From Pseudomonas sp. 6D_7.1_Bac1 (GTDB lineage Bacteria > Pseudomonadota > Gammaproteobacteria > Pseudomonadales > Pseudomonadaceae): a DNA stretch of 64,000 nucleotides. Below are positions 34,953 through 44,500 of the stretch, piece by piece (position 1 is the first letter of the stretch; each line of letters begins with the position of its first letter). Both the position numbers and the translations under genes were made by a program. Where the stretch lies: NCBI RefSeq assembly GCF_025465945.1, contig NZ_JANLNW010000067.1, positions 1 to 64,000 on the forward strand, given 5' to 3'. The notes below the pieces were generated by a model, which saw only the letters and a program-made list of their open reading frames with translations, ran no database searches and was not told the DNA's origin.

Positions 34953-36071
34953 GTGAGTCAACGATTGACCCATAACGCTATCCAGAGTCTGTTGCTCAAG
35001 CGCTTTATTCTGGCGACGGGCACCTATGCGCTGGCGTTATTGCTGCTGTGGCTGGCGATCCTCAGCGGGCACTATCAAGGGTCGGTACGCGACGCGTTGA
35101 TCGGTACGCTGCTGGTGATGCTCAGCCAGTCGGTGCTGTTTGCCGTGTTTTTCGCCGGGCGCAATCTGCGCTTGGCCGACCCCAGCCTGACCGAGGTTCA
35201 GGTGCTCATGGGGATTGGCTGGCAGACTTGGTTGATCGCTCACCTGGACTCGGCCCGCGGCGCCTTTCTGGTGTTTTACCTGTTGATTCTGTTATTCGGA
35301 CTGTTCCATCTGCCGCGCCGGGCGTTCGTCCGATGCGCGGTATTGGTTTTCATCAGCTTTGCGGGCCTCAACCTCTGGGAAGGCTATCACTCCCAACTGA
35401 CTGATCCGACGCTGGCGGCGCTGCAAGTCTGCGTGTTGTTCATCGTGCTGGTCTGGCTGACGCTGTATGCCAGCTACGTTCAGGCCTCACGGCTACGCAT
35501 GCGCCAGCGGCGGTTTGCCTTGCAGGCGCATCAGGACACCTTGCGCGGGATGATGCGCCAGCTCGAAGACCTGGTGGCCACCGACGAACTCACCGGGCTG
35601 TTCAACCGCCGGCACTTTCTACGCCTGGCCTCGCGTGAGTTGCACAGCATGGAAGAGGGCGTGGTGCATGGTCTGGCGTTGATTGATCTCGACCATTTCA
35701 AGCGCATCAACGATGTGCATGGCCATGCGGCCGGCGATCAGGTGTTGCAGGCGTTCGCCGCCGTCGCCACGGCCTGCCTGCGCGAAGATGATGCACTGGC
35801 GCGTTATGGCGGCGAGGAGTTTGTGTTGTTGCTACCCGATTGTGACCCCGAGCGCCTGACCTCCTGTTGCGAGCGATTGCGCATCGCCTTTACCGATGTC
35901 GAACTGGTCGGCCTGAACGTGCGGGACCTGAGCCTGTCTGCGGGCATGACCCTGCTTGAACGAGGTGACAATCTGGATCAGGCCTTGCAGCGTGCCGATC
36001 AGGCGCTGTACCGCGCCAAGCGTGACGGCCGCAATCGCTGCGCCGCTGCCTGGGAGAACGCCGATGCCTGA
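34953..36071 (+). CDS. Membrane diguanylate cyclase (GGDEF), SadC-like position
   Basis: 372 residues with a GTG start and no strong ribosome site. Six hydrophobic spans fill residues 15-185 (for example ATGTYALALLLLWLAILSG and FLVFYLLILLFGLFHL). A short linker leads to a GGDEF domain (about 205-370) with DELTGLFNRRHFL, the catalytic GGEEF at 286-290, and an inhibitory-site RxxD (REDD) five residues before the Tyr-Gly-Gly motif. It should make cyclic di-GMP with product inhibition. Its place between the fumarase and ferredoxin reductase genes is that of sadC (PA4332), and the six-span layout fits, but SadC is longer (about 490 residues), so orthology is not certain. It overlaps the next gene by eight bases. 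Confidence 0.88.
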   Translation: MSQRLTHNAIQSLLLKRFILATGTYALALLLLWLAILSGHYQGSVRDALIGTLLVMLSQSVLFAVFFAGRNLRLADPSLTEVQVLMGIGWQTWLIAHLDSARGAFLVFYLLILLFGLFHLPRRAFVRCAVLVFISFAGLNLWEGYHSQLTDPTLAALQVCVLFIVLVWLTLYASYVQASRLRMRQRRFALQAHQDTLRGMMRQLEDLVATDELTGLFNRRHFLRLASRELHSMEEGVVHGLALIDLDHFKRINDVHGHAAGDQVLQAFAAVATACLREDDALARYGGEEFVLLLPDCDPERLTSCCERLRIAFTDVELVGLNVRDLSLSAGMTLLERGDNLDQALQRADQALYRAKRDGRNRCAAAWENADA

Positions 36072-36999
36072 ATTACGGGTTGGCGATCTTCAGTGGTCGG
36101 TGGCGGCGGGCAGCAACCTGCTCGATGCCTTGAACCAGAACGGTATGCACGTGCCTTACAGCTGCCGCGCCGGCAGTTGCCATGCGTGCCTGGTGCATTG
36201 CCTTAAAGGCGAGGTGCATGATCGGCGCCCCGATGCGCTGAGCGCCGAGCAACGCCAGCAAGGCTGGCGCCTGGCCTGTCAGTGTGAAGTCGTTGACGAC
36301 CTGCAGGTGGCGGTGTTCGATCCGCAGAGCGATGGTTTGCCGGCCACCGTCGAAGCCGCCGACTGGTTGAGTGCCAGCGTGTTGCGTCTGCGTTTACAGC
36401 CTGAGCGACCCTTGCGCTACCAGGCAGGGCAGCATCTGGTGCTGTGGGCCGGCAACGTGGCGCGGCCGTATTCATTGGCCAGCCTGCCGCAGGAAGATCG
36501 TTTTCTGGAATTTCATCTCGACTGCCGTTTGCCAGGTGAATTCAGCGATGCGGCGCGCTTGCTGAAAATCGGCGATTCGATCCGTCTGGGCGAGTTGCGC
36601 GGCGGCGCGCTGCATTACGACCCCGACTGGCAAACCCGGCCGCTGTGGCTGCTGGCGGCCGGCACCGGGTTGGCGCCGTTGTTCGGCGTACTGCGCGAGG
36701 CGTTGCGCCAGGATCACCAAGGCCCCATCCGGGTGATTCACCTGGCCCATGATGCCAGCGAGCATTACCTGGCCAAACCCTTGGCAGCGCTGGCGGCCAA
36801 CCGTCCCAACCTGAGTATCGAGTTGTTGACGACGGCTGAGTTGTCGGCGGCTTTGGCGCAATTGCGCCTTGTTTCCCGGCAAACCCTGGCCTTACTCTGC
36901 GGGCACCCTGACAGTGTCGACGCCTTCGCCCGGCGCCTGTACCTGGCGGGACTGCCGCGCAATCAACTATTGGCCGATGTCTTCGTGCCGCGTGGTTGA
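36064..36999 (+). CDS. [2Fe-2S] ferredoxin / FAD-NAD(P) reductase
   Basis: 311 residues from the ATG at 36064, overlapping the cyclase stop. The N-terminal plant-type ferredoxin domain has Cys34, Cys39 and Cys42 (PYSCRAGSCHACLVHC) and the fourth ligand near Cys72/Cys74 (RLACQCEV). It is followed by an FAD-binding barrel (RPYSLASLPQEDRFLEFHLD, near 133-152) and a nucleotide-binding domain (LWLLAAGTGLAPLFGVLREA, near 195-214). It is an electron-transfer reductase whose partner oxygenase or reductase is unknown. It corresponds in position to PA4331. Confidence 0.9.
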   Translation: MPELRVGDLQWSVAAGSNLLDALNQNGMHVPYSCRAGSCHACLVHCLKGEVHDRRPDALSAEQRQQGWRLACQCEVVDDLQVAVFDPQSDGLPATVEAADWLSASVLRLRLQPERPLRYQAGQHLVLWAGNVARPYSLASLPQEDRFLEFHLDCRLPGEFSDAARLLKIGDSIRLGELRGGALHYDPDWQTRPLWLLAAGTGLAPLFGVLREALRQDHQGPIRVIHLAHDASEHYLAKPLAALAANRPNLSIELLTTAELSAALAQLRLVSRQTLALLCGHPDSVDAFARRLYLAGLPRNQLLADVFVPRG

Positions 37000-37027
37000 A
37001 CGCGAAATCACCTTCACGAGACTCACC

Positions 37028-37777
37028 ATGACGAACGCCATCCTGCTGGAACGTGAGCGCGGGCTGCTGACCTTGCGCCTGAATCGCCCGGACAAGAAAA
37101 ACGCCCTGACCCGCGCCATGTACAGCCAGTTGGCCGATGCCTTGCTACAGGCCGACGCCGATCCCGAGGTCAATGCCATCTTGATCACCGGCAGTAGCGA
37201 ATGCTTCACCGCCGGCAACGATATTGCCGACTTCCTCGAAGAGCCGCCGAGCGACCTCACAAGCCCGGTATTCCAGTTCATGCGCAGCTTGCTGGAATGC
37301 CGCAAACCGGTGATCGCCGCCGTGGCCGGGGCTGCCGTGGGCATCGGCACAACCTTGTTGCTGCATTGCGATCTGGTTTACATCAGCGCGGATGCCAAGT
37401 TACGCATGCCCTTCGTCAACCTGGGGCTGTGCCCGGAGTTTGGTTCGAGCCTGATCCTGCCGCGCTTGCTCGGGCAGGCCAAAGCCGCCGAGCTGTTGCT
37501 GCTGGGTGCAGGTTTTACGGGTGAACAGGCCGCCGCCTGGGGCATCGCTACTCAGGCGTTGCCCACAGGCGAGGCCGCCTTGGCCAAGGCACGCGAGATC
37601 GCGCTGCGCTTCGAAACACTGGCACCCGAAGCGGTGCGCATCAGCAAGCAACTGATGAAAGCCCCGGATCGTGAACAGCTGCGCAGAGTGATCGAAGAAG
37701 AGGGCAATCTGTTCGTTCAGCGCTTGCGTTCGCCGGAAGCGATTGCGGCGTTGTCGGGGTTTATCAACAGAACCTGA
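37028..37777 (+). CDS. Enoyl-CoA hydratase/isomerase family protein
   Basis: 249 residues from the ATG at 37028, 28 bases after the reductase gene. Crotonase fold with the two oxyanion-hole segments SSECFTAGNDIADF (about 57-70) and VAGAAVGIGTTLLLHCDLVY (about 98-117), and a Glu in CPEFGSSLILPRLLG (about 137) in the place used by isomerase-type members. Probably acts in fatty acid or aromatic acyl-CoA turnover. It corresponds in position to PA4330. Last gene of the three-gene plus-strand run. Confidence 0.92.
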   Translation: MTNAILLERERGLLTLRLNRPDKKNALTRAMYSQLADALLQADADPEVNAILITGSSECFTAGNDIADFLEEPPSDLTSPVFQFMRSLLECRKPVIAAVAGAAVGIGTTLLLHCDLVYISADAKLRMPFVNLGLCPEFGSSLILPRLLGQAKAAELLLLGAGFTGEQAAAWGIATQALPTGEAALAKAREIALRFETLAPEAVRISKQLMKAPDREQLRRVIEEEGNLFVQRLRSPEAIAALSGFINRT

Positions 37778-37800
37778 ATCTTTGTTGACTGGGCCGACGC

Positions 37801-37895
37801 CATCGCGAGCAGGCTCGCTCCCACAGGGTTATAGGGTGAATACAAAATCTGTGAACACCACAGATCAACTGTGGGAGCGAGCCTGCTCGCGATGG
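37801..37895. repeat. REPIN (GAGCCTGCTCGC type)
   Basis: Inverted arms CGCGAGCAGGCTCGCTCCCA and TGGGAGCGAGCCTGCTCGCG about 50 bases apart, in the convergent gap between the enoyl-CoA hydratase and pyruvate kinase genes. Confidence 0.9.
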
Positions 37896-37933
37896 CGGTA
37901 GCGCAGGCACCGCCACTGCCAGATTGGAAACCA

Positions 37934-37965
37934 AAAAGCCCCGCCATTCACATGGCGGGGCTTTT
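37934..37965. terminator. Bidirectional terminator between enoyl-CoA hydratase and pyruvate kinase
   Basis: Perfect arms AAAAGCCCCGCCAT and ATGGCGGGGCTTTT around TCAC, with an A-run on one side and a T-run on the other, so it can stop transcription from both convergent genes. Confidence 0.88.
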
Positions 37966-37985
37966 GTCTTTCAGCGGTCTGTTAC

Positions 37986-39437
37986 TCAGACCATCTTGTC
38001 GCCAACGTGCAGGATCTTCATGCCGTTGGTGCCGCCGATGGTGTGGTAGCTGTCGCCCTTGGTCAGGATGACCCAGTCGCCTTTCTCCACAACGCCGCGC
38101 TTGAGCAACTCGTCGATCGCGGCCTGGCTGACTTGCTCAGGCGGCAAGGAAGCCGGGTCGAACGGTACGGTGTAGACGCCACGGAACATGGCCGCGCGGG
38201 CCTGGGTTTCGCGGTGCGGGGAGAACGCGTAGATCGGCACCGAGGAACGAATGCGCGACATGATCAACGGCGTGTAGCCACTTTCGGTCAGGGCGATGAT
38301 CGCCTTCACGCCCGGGAAGTGGTTGGCCGTGTACATGGCGGCCAGGGCGATGCTCTGGTCGCAGCTTTCGAACACTTTACCGATGCGGTGGCTGGAGGTT
38401 TTGCTGGTCGGGTGCTTTTCAGCGCCGATGCAAATCCGTGCCATGGCCTCGACCGCTTCGAGCGGGTACTGGCCGGCGGCGCTTTCAGCCGAGAGCATCA
38501 CGGCGTCGGTGTAGTCGAGCACGGCGTTGGCCACGTCGGACACTTCAGCGCGGGTCGGCATCGGGTTCTGGATCATCGACTCCATCATCTGGGTCGCGAC
38601 GATCACCGCTTTGTTGTGGCGGCGTGCGTGCAGGATGATCTTCTTCTGAATACCCACCAGCTCAGCGTCGCCGATTTCCACGCCCAGGTCACCACGGGCC
38701 ACCATCACCGCGTCCGAGGCCATGATCAGACCGTCGAGGGTTTCGTCATCGGCTACAGCTTCAGCGCGTTCGATCTTCGCCACCAGCCAGGCGGTGCCGC
38801 CGGCTTCGTCGCGCAGTTGGCGGGCGTATTCCATGTCGGCGGCGTCACGCGGGAAGGACACGGCGAGGTAGTCGACTTCCATTTCCGCGGCGAGCTTGAT
38901 GTCGGCCTTGTCTTTTTCAGTCAGGGCCGGAGCCGTCAGGCCACCACCGCGACGGTTGATGCCTTTGTGGTCCGACAGCGGGCCACCGATGGTCACGGTG
39001 CAATGCAGTTCGGTGGCGGTGGCGGTATCAACGCGCATCACCACGCGGCCGTCGTCGAGCAGCAGCTCGTCGCCGACGCCGCAATCCTTGACCAGGTCCG
39101 GGTAGTCGATGCCGACGATGTGCTGGTTGCCTTCGGTCAGCGGATGGCTGGTGGAGAAGGTGAATTGATCACCGATCTTCAGCTCGATGCGCTTGTTGGC
39201 GAACTTGGCGATACGGATTTTCGGGCCTTGCAGGTCACCCAGCAGGGCGACGAAGCGGCCGTGCTTGGCGGCGAGCTCGCGCACCAGCTTGGCACGAGCC
39301 TTGTGCTCGTCGGGGGTGCCGTGGGAGAAGTTCAAGCGGGCGACGTCCAGGCCAGCCAGAATCAGCTGTTCGAGAACTTCCGGCGAGTTACTGGCCGGGC
39401 CAAGGGTAGCGACGATTTTGGTACGACGGACGGACAT
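37986..39437 (-). CDS. pyk: Pyruvate kinase
   Basis: 483 residues, the usual length for the PykA type. It transfers phosphate from phosphoenolpyruvate to ADP. Motifs: RRTKIVATLGPASNSPEVLE at the N-terminus, LDVARLNFSHG (Arg and Asn substrate ligands), the catalytic block with VAKIERAEAV and VMVARGDLGVEIG, and the potassium/regulatory region TRAEVSDVANAVLDYTDAVM, then a C-terminal allosteric domain (about 350-480). It corresponds in position to pykA (PA4329). Convergent with the enoyl-CoA hydratase gene. Confidence 0.96.
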   Translation of the reverse strand: MSVRRTKIVATLGPASNSPEVLEQLILAGLDVARLNFSHGTPDEHKARAKLVRELAAKHGRFVALLGDLQGPKIRIAKFANKRIELKIGDQFTFSTSHPLTEGNQHIVGIDYPDLVKDCGVGDELLLDDGRVVMRVDTATATELHCTVTIGGPLSDHKGINRRGGGLTAPALTEKDKADIKLAAEMEVDYLAVSFPRDAADMEYARQLRDEAGGTAWLVAKIERAEAVADDETLDGLIMASDAVMVARGDLGVEIGDAELVGIQKKIILHARRHNKAVIVATQMMESMIQNPMPTRAEVSDVANAVLDYTDAVMLSAESAAGQYPLEAVEAMARICIGAEKHPTSKTSSHRIGKVFESCDQSIALAAMYTANHFPGVKAIIALTESGYTPLIMSRIRSSVPIYAFSPHRETQARAAMFRGVYTVPFDPASLPPEQVSQAAIDELLKRGVVEKGDWVILTKGDSYHTIGGTNGMKILHVGDKMV

Positions 39438-39609
39438 GCAAAGACTCCTGAGTTCAAGCGCTGAGTGAGGCTACTATGCTGCGCGGTTGTAGTCATTGTT
39501 CGTTTGCACTACTTATCGGTTTCTTTATTGAACCTTGCAACTTTGATTCGAAGCCTCCTGAAGATTTTCGCCAACGGGTCGATACAGAGCTCAAGACAGG
39601 AGAACCCCC

Positions 39610-39981
39610 ATGCGATTCGTGCTCATTGCCGCCCTGGCCCTCAGTGCCGTGGGCTGCACCCGTTGGTCGATGGACCATCATTTGAACAATGCCTACCGCG
39701 CCTATGACCGCGGCAGGTGCGAGGACGCGATGCTCGAATTGTCCCAGGTCGACCGCGACAGCCGGGCGCGGCGCTATGTACAGCCGGAAGTGTCGATGCT
39801 GCGCGGCCAGTGCCTGGAACGCCAGAAGCTTTATGTCGATGCGGCCGAGACCTACCAGTTCATCATCGCCCAGTACCCGGACAACGAGTACGCGTATCGT
39901 GCCCGCGCACGGCTCGAAACCCTGCAGTCGCTGGGCTGGTATCCGCCGCGCAGCAGTGCCAAAGCGATTCCCGCCCCTTAA
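39610..39981 (+). CDS. Small TPR-like lipoprotein
   Basis: 123 residues with a lipoprotein signal (MRFVLIAALALSAVGC, lipobox SAVGC, acylated Cys near 16). The mature part is helical with a tetratricopeptide-like pair: NAYRAYDRGRCEDAMLELSQ (about 27-46) and LYVDAAETYQFIIAQYPDNE (about 73-92). Outer-membrane or periplasmic assembly roles are usual for such proteins. A mobile, purine-rich AGGAGAA site precedes the ATG. No specific function is known to me. Confidence 0.8.
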   Translation: MRFVLIAALALSAVGCTRWSMDHHLNNAYRAYDRGRCEDAMLELSQVDRDSRARRYVQPEVSMLRGQCLERQKLYVDAAETYQFIIAQYPDNEYAYRARARLETLQSLGWYPPRSSAKAIPAP

Positions 39982-40047
39982 AGGCTGGCCGGGTGCCAGC
40001 CTTGAGCTAGTCTTAGAGAGTGCGGCCCTGCTCAAGGGCTTTCTATA

Positions 40048-40419
40048 GTGATACCCAGCATGTTCACTGACCACCGGATCGAGCGGCATCAACTGCCGTA
40101 TTTTCTGAGAGTGTTCAACAGCGTCACTGACAAGCCCATCGGCTTTATCGGTAATGTCTCTGAAGACAGCCTGATGCTCATCAGCCCGTTGCCGATGATG
40201 GTCGGCGCAGCGTTTGAGCTGCGCCTGAAAATCCCCGCCAGCGAGGGTGTTTTGCAGGTGATCGACCTGCGCGCCTGTTGCCTGTGGTGCCATGAAGACG
40301 CCACCCCCCAGCATTACGACGCCGGTTTTGAAGTGCAACGCGCACCGCCCGAATACGGGCAACTGGTGAGCGCCTTGCGGCAGTACTTCAGCTTTTATCC
40401 GGTGCCGGCTTCGGTCTGA
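40048..40419 (+). CDS. PilZ-like domain protein
   Basis: 123 residues with a GTG start at 40048 preceded by AAGGG; the ATG at 40060 is an alternative. The fold pattern fits a single PilZ barrel: a short basic RIERHQLPYF N-terminus, GFIGNVSEDSLMLIS (where PilZ domains carry D/N-x-S-x-x-G), and LRACCLWCHEDATPQHYDAG. The cyclic di-GMP motifs are degenerate: RxxR instead of RxxxR, and no final Gly after NVSED, so binding is doubtful. It lies four genes from a diguanylate cyclase. Confidence 0.72.
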   Translation: MIPSMFTDHRIERHQLPYFLRVFNSVTDKPIGFIGNVSEDSLMLISPLPMMVGAAFELRLKIPASEGVLQVIDLRACCLWCHEDATPQHYDAGFEVQRAPPEYGQLVSALRQYFSFYPVPASV

Positions 40420-40463
40420 TCCCTCCCCGCCATTCGGAAGATCGCAGCCCCGTAGCAACCCCC

Positions 40464-40608
40464 GTAGCAGCTGCCGAGCCTGCGAGGCTGCGTTCGAGGA
40501 CGAAGTCCTCGCCAATCCTGTGTACGCGATTTTCCTGAAAGAACGCATTGCCTGACTTTACGACTGCTTCGCAGCCGAACGCAGCCTCGCGGGCTCGGCA
40601 GCTGCTAC
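40464..40608. repeat. Large inverted repeat of a second intergenic repeat family
   Basis: Arms of about 33 bases, starting GTAGCAGCTGCCGAGCCTGC on the left and ending GGGCTCGGCAGCTGCTAC on the right, enclose about 79 bases. It is distinct in sequence from the GAGCCTGCTCGC REPINs and occurs once here, in the gap between the PilZ and DUF6124 genes. Confidence 0.85.
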
Positions 40609-40669
40609 GGGAGTGGTTCTGCAGCGTATTTCAACGTGAGGCCGGCAAGCCAGCCTCTACCCAAAACGC

Positions 40670-41059
40670 TTACAGCTGCAACCCGTACTTGATCGGCTGG
40701 ATCGGGTACTCGTTGTCCAGCGCTTTCTCGACCAATAACAACCCGTGCTCGGTCAATTGATGGATCGCCAGCGCCAGGTTGCGGTGCTTGTCTTCCAGGT
40801 CGTCGGACAGGTCGAGGATCAACGTGCTCACCGAGCAGAAGGTCTCGTAGGTGTAGGCCATCAAGGCTTCGTTGTTGATGTCGGGGAGCACGGCGAAGAA
40901 CTTCAGCGAACGCCGTTCATAGTCGCGCGGGTTGCCGGTGCCGGGTTTGAGGTAGTGGTCCAGCGCCTTGTGGGCGGCGGCGTGGAGTTTTTTCGAGTCG
41001 AGGGAATCGTAGGGGGACACGTTGTCGTGTTCGGGGGGATTTGGTGTGGCTTTGAACAT
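40670..41059 (-). CDS. DUF6124 family protein
   Basis: 129 residues from the ATG at 41059, favoured over the ATG at 41065 because CGGAG lies eight bases before it. Typical pattern of this Pseudomonas family: MFKATPNPPEHDNVSPYDSL, then DSKKLHAAAHKALDHYLKPG, and a helical domain with NNEALMAYTYETFCSVSTLI and a hydrophobic tail ending PIKYGLQL. The function is unknown. DUF6124 genes commonly occur in several copies per genome. Confidence 0.82.
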   Translation of the reverse strand: MFKATPNPPEHDNVSPYDSLDSKKLHAAAHKALDHYLKPGTGNPRDYERRSLKFFAVLPDINNEALMAYTYETFCSVSTLILDLSDDLEDKHRNLALAIHQLTEHGLLLVEKALDNEYPIQPIKYGLQL

Positions 41060-41060
41060 G

Positions 41061-41260
41061 TTCATTTCTCCGGGTTGGAGCTGTCACCGACTCGCGACTA
41101 AACGAAGGGTGGCGGCTGGACGCAGGTTAGTCGACCGGGGAGAAATGAAACCGGCGCGCCCGAGGGCGCCCTGCGTACAGCCACCATAACGTGCAGGGAT
41201 AGGGAATACCTGACGGTCTGGAGTGCAGTGCACATTCATTTCACCTTCGGGCGACTAAAC
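41061..41260. repeat. Three degenerate copies of the DUF6124 upstream segment
   Basis: The pattern TTCATTTC-C-C then CGACTAA is seen at 41061-41103 (the real start region on the minus strand), inverted at 41126-41149 (GTTAGTCGACC then GGGGAGAAATGAA), and again at 41235-41260. They look like partial duplications of the gene's leader. The rest of the 460-base gap to 41520 shows no gene. Confidence 0.4.
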
Positions 41261-41519
41261 CCGATCGCTGATGGGCAGCGACAGGGTTCACGTTAGCCGG
41301 GGCGACCAAGGTGCACAAGCGGGCGGATTCTGGCGTAACTGTAGGGCGCTGCGCAAGGTGATGTAGCCGGGGACTGAAGGTTGAAAACAGGGGGGTGAAG
41401 GGGGGCGGGAGACGGTTACCGTTGGTCGGGGCTGGTAGTTTTTGCAGGTGGTTATTTTTTTGGTCAGCAGTACAAATAGCGCAATTGCAGTCTTCAAGCG
41501 TATTCGCGAAAGGAGCTGA

Positions 41520-44500
41520 ATGCACATGACTGATATGACGGATATGACGGATGATCCCATTGTGCAAGGTTGGGCGGCGCCCACCTTCAGTAAGTCATTG
41601 GCGGGCACGGTACAGCCCCTTCCATTAACGGTTCGTCTTAACTTTCCAATCAATCGTAACGGTAAATGGAAAGTCCATATTTATAATCCAGGCTATCAGC
41701 GGGAAATGACGGGGACGCACAACGGTTACTATTACGAGTTCGTAATTGATAACCTAATCCAAGGGTCAGACTGCGAGATACATACACAATTCGATGCGCA
41801 AGGTGTGTGGTCGGACTGGGCATTTTCCGGAAAATTCCGCGTCATCAAACCACCGGTTTTCTCTACCCCGACTCAGAACGCAACCGTGGACCAATACTTC
41901 ACGGCAGAGGGGGCAGGGGCATATCCCTATGCAAAGATTTATGTGAGGGTGTTTCCACAAAATTTGACTTACCCCGCCGATGCCGATGGGAGCGGTCGTT
42001 GGTCCGTCTGGATCCCCAATCTGCCTCTGGGCTACAACGAGATTGGTGTCATACAGGTTTTTGAAAGTGTGGAATCCAGCACTTCAGGAGCTCTTGGATT
42101 CTATACAAGGCTTACAAAACCTCTTGTCATCACCTCCCCGGAAACGGGCGATGTCGTACGCGAACTTCGACCTGAAGTCTCAGGAACTGGTCATGACGGT
42201 ACAACCATCACGATATTTCGGGAGGGCGGCGGTGGTGGAGTCTATGGCAGCGGTACGGTCGTCAATGGCATCTGGAAAATAAAACTGACCCAAGACCTGC
42301 CCGTGGGGGCGTTTGTTTTTCATGCTGAAGCAAAGATCGGTACGACGCTTGTTGGCTGGTCAAACACGGTGCCTGTCACTGTGCGGTACCCGGTGCCCAA
42401 TGCACCAGCTATTACCGTGCCAGGGGCCGGCACGGTACAGAATCAGACATTTACGGTTTCAGGAGCGGGCGGTGCGGCAGGTGCCACCGTCGAGATTCTC
42501 AAGGATTTTGCCGACCACACGGTTATTGGCACCGGTCCAGTGAAGGCGGGCGGAAGCTGGGACGTCACTGTCACCGTACCGCCGGGGCCTGTTTCCCTTG
42601 TGGCGGAGCAATTCATTTACAGCGATGAGCATTCCGCACGCAGCGCTCCGCGCACTTTCAAAATCCGTCCATCCAGGCTCGTCGTCAATGTGGCCTATCC
42701 AAACGATAAAACCGTTCGGTTCTCAGGCGCCGGCTACACCCGTGCCACGGTCGAGATTTGGTACAAGGGGGGCGGTGGCGGCATTCAATGGACGGCCACT
42801 GTGGTTGGCAGCAGTTGGCAGAAAGAGGTCATCGGCTGGGTGCCGGGCAGTTATGTGATGTCGGTGCTGCAGAAGGTCTCCGATGGCAGTGGTGGCTGGA
42901 TCGACTCCGAGTGGTCGAACGATGTGTCTGTCGCGGTGCCGGTGCCCAAGCCGACCCTCAATCAGCCCACCGACTTGCCCAGCCAAATGCCCGGGTTCTC
43001 CGGCACGGGGACATCGTGGACGGGGCAGCCTGCGACAAAGGTTGATGTCTGGCTCAACGGCGCCGTTCATGTGGCGGTACCACAAGCCACCGTCAACGGT
43101 AGCAGTTGGACGGTCACCGCCGCCCAGAAGCTGGCTCCTGGCACCTACAGCGTCAAGGTGCGTCAAGTGTTTGACAGCAAGCAATCTGACTGGGTCGAGT
43201 TACCCGGCAACATGATCGTTCCGGCTCCGCTGCCGACAATCGAGTCCATCGTCGAAAACGGTTTGTCGCCGGATATCTCCGGCACCTGTTGGCCCAACGC
43301 CGTTGTCACCCTCAAGTTCAGCGACAACAACTCAGCTACGCATCCGGCGATCGTCAATGGTGGCAACTGGACCTTTCGGCGCGACACACCTTTTGCCACG
43401 GAGGTCACCCACACGGTCACCGTCACCCAGACAGCAGGGGAACAAACCTCGTCGCCAGCGACCCGAACATTCACCGTGAACAAGCCGCTGCTGAAGCCGG
43501 TCATCACGCAGCCCCAAAAGGATCAGGAGGTGGGCCGCGACCTGACCGTTCGAGGGCGGGACGGGGTGAAGGGGGCCACAATGAAGCTTCGGGATGCCCA
43601 GTTCGAAAGGCCTTTGGGGGAGAAACTGCTGACCAGCGACGGCGACTGGTCAATCGAACTCAAGGACCTGGCGTTTCGCAAATACACCATTGATGCGATT
43701 CAGGTCATCGGCCAACGAGAGTCCCTACGTAGCGACTACTGTTTTTTTGAGGTGGTGGTAGTGCCGCCGAACATCGAGGTGCCGGCGCCGGGCGGCGATC
43801 TGCCGCGCACCTCGACCCTTTCAGGCACCGGCCTGCCCGGTGCCCGGGTCGAGGTGTGGTTGCAAGGCAATGCACAGCCTTTGCTCAGCAATATTCTTGT
43901 CGGCGAAAACGGTCACTGGGAGGGCGAAGTGACGTTGCCGATCGGGGCGAAAACCATCTGGGCCAGGCAAACCTTGGGTGATGAACGGCCGTCCAAAGAC
44001 AGTCCCCCGCTGAACTATCGCGTTGTGCCGGCGCTGCCGTTTATCGAAACACCCGGCACTAACGAACGGGTCGGTCGGTGGACGGTGGTGTCAGGGTTCG
44101 GTTATCCGGGCGATACGGTCGCAGTGGCGTTGGCTGCTGCGCCACAGACGGTGTTGGGGCGCGCCCCGGTCCTTGATGATCGCACCTGGTCGGTGCCGGT
44201 CGAACTCGACCGACCGGGCGGTACTCAGCGGTTGATTGCGGTGCAATCGCGCGATGGCTTTGACTCCCGATCATCCGAGCGAGCGATTCTGCTGGGCTCG
44301 TACCTGCCGACAATCGACGTGCCTGCACAGGGGCGATGGGTCACCGATCCGGTCGGGTTTGCTGGCAAAGGCAGAGTCGGGACCGGTGAGTTGGCGAGCT
44401 GGTTCAATCCTGATCAAGTGTTGGCCCCGGGCGTTCCCGTCACGGCCCAGGGCTGGCAGCGCAGTGTGACTCAGCCGCTGCCCGGTGGCGGCAATTGGGT

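Noticed and set aside
38007..39464. A 485-codon plus-strand frame opposite pyruvate kinase
   Set aside because: It is a complement of a strongly conserved gene and has no recognisable features.
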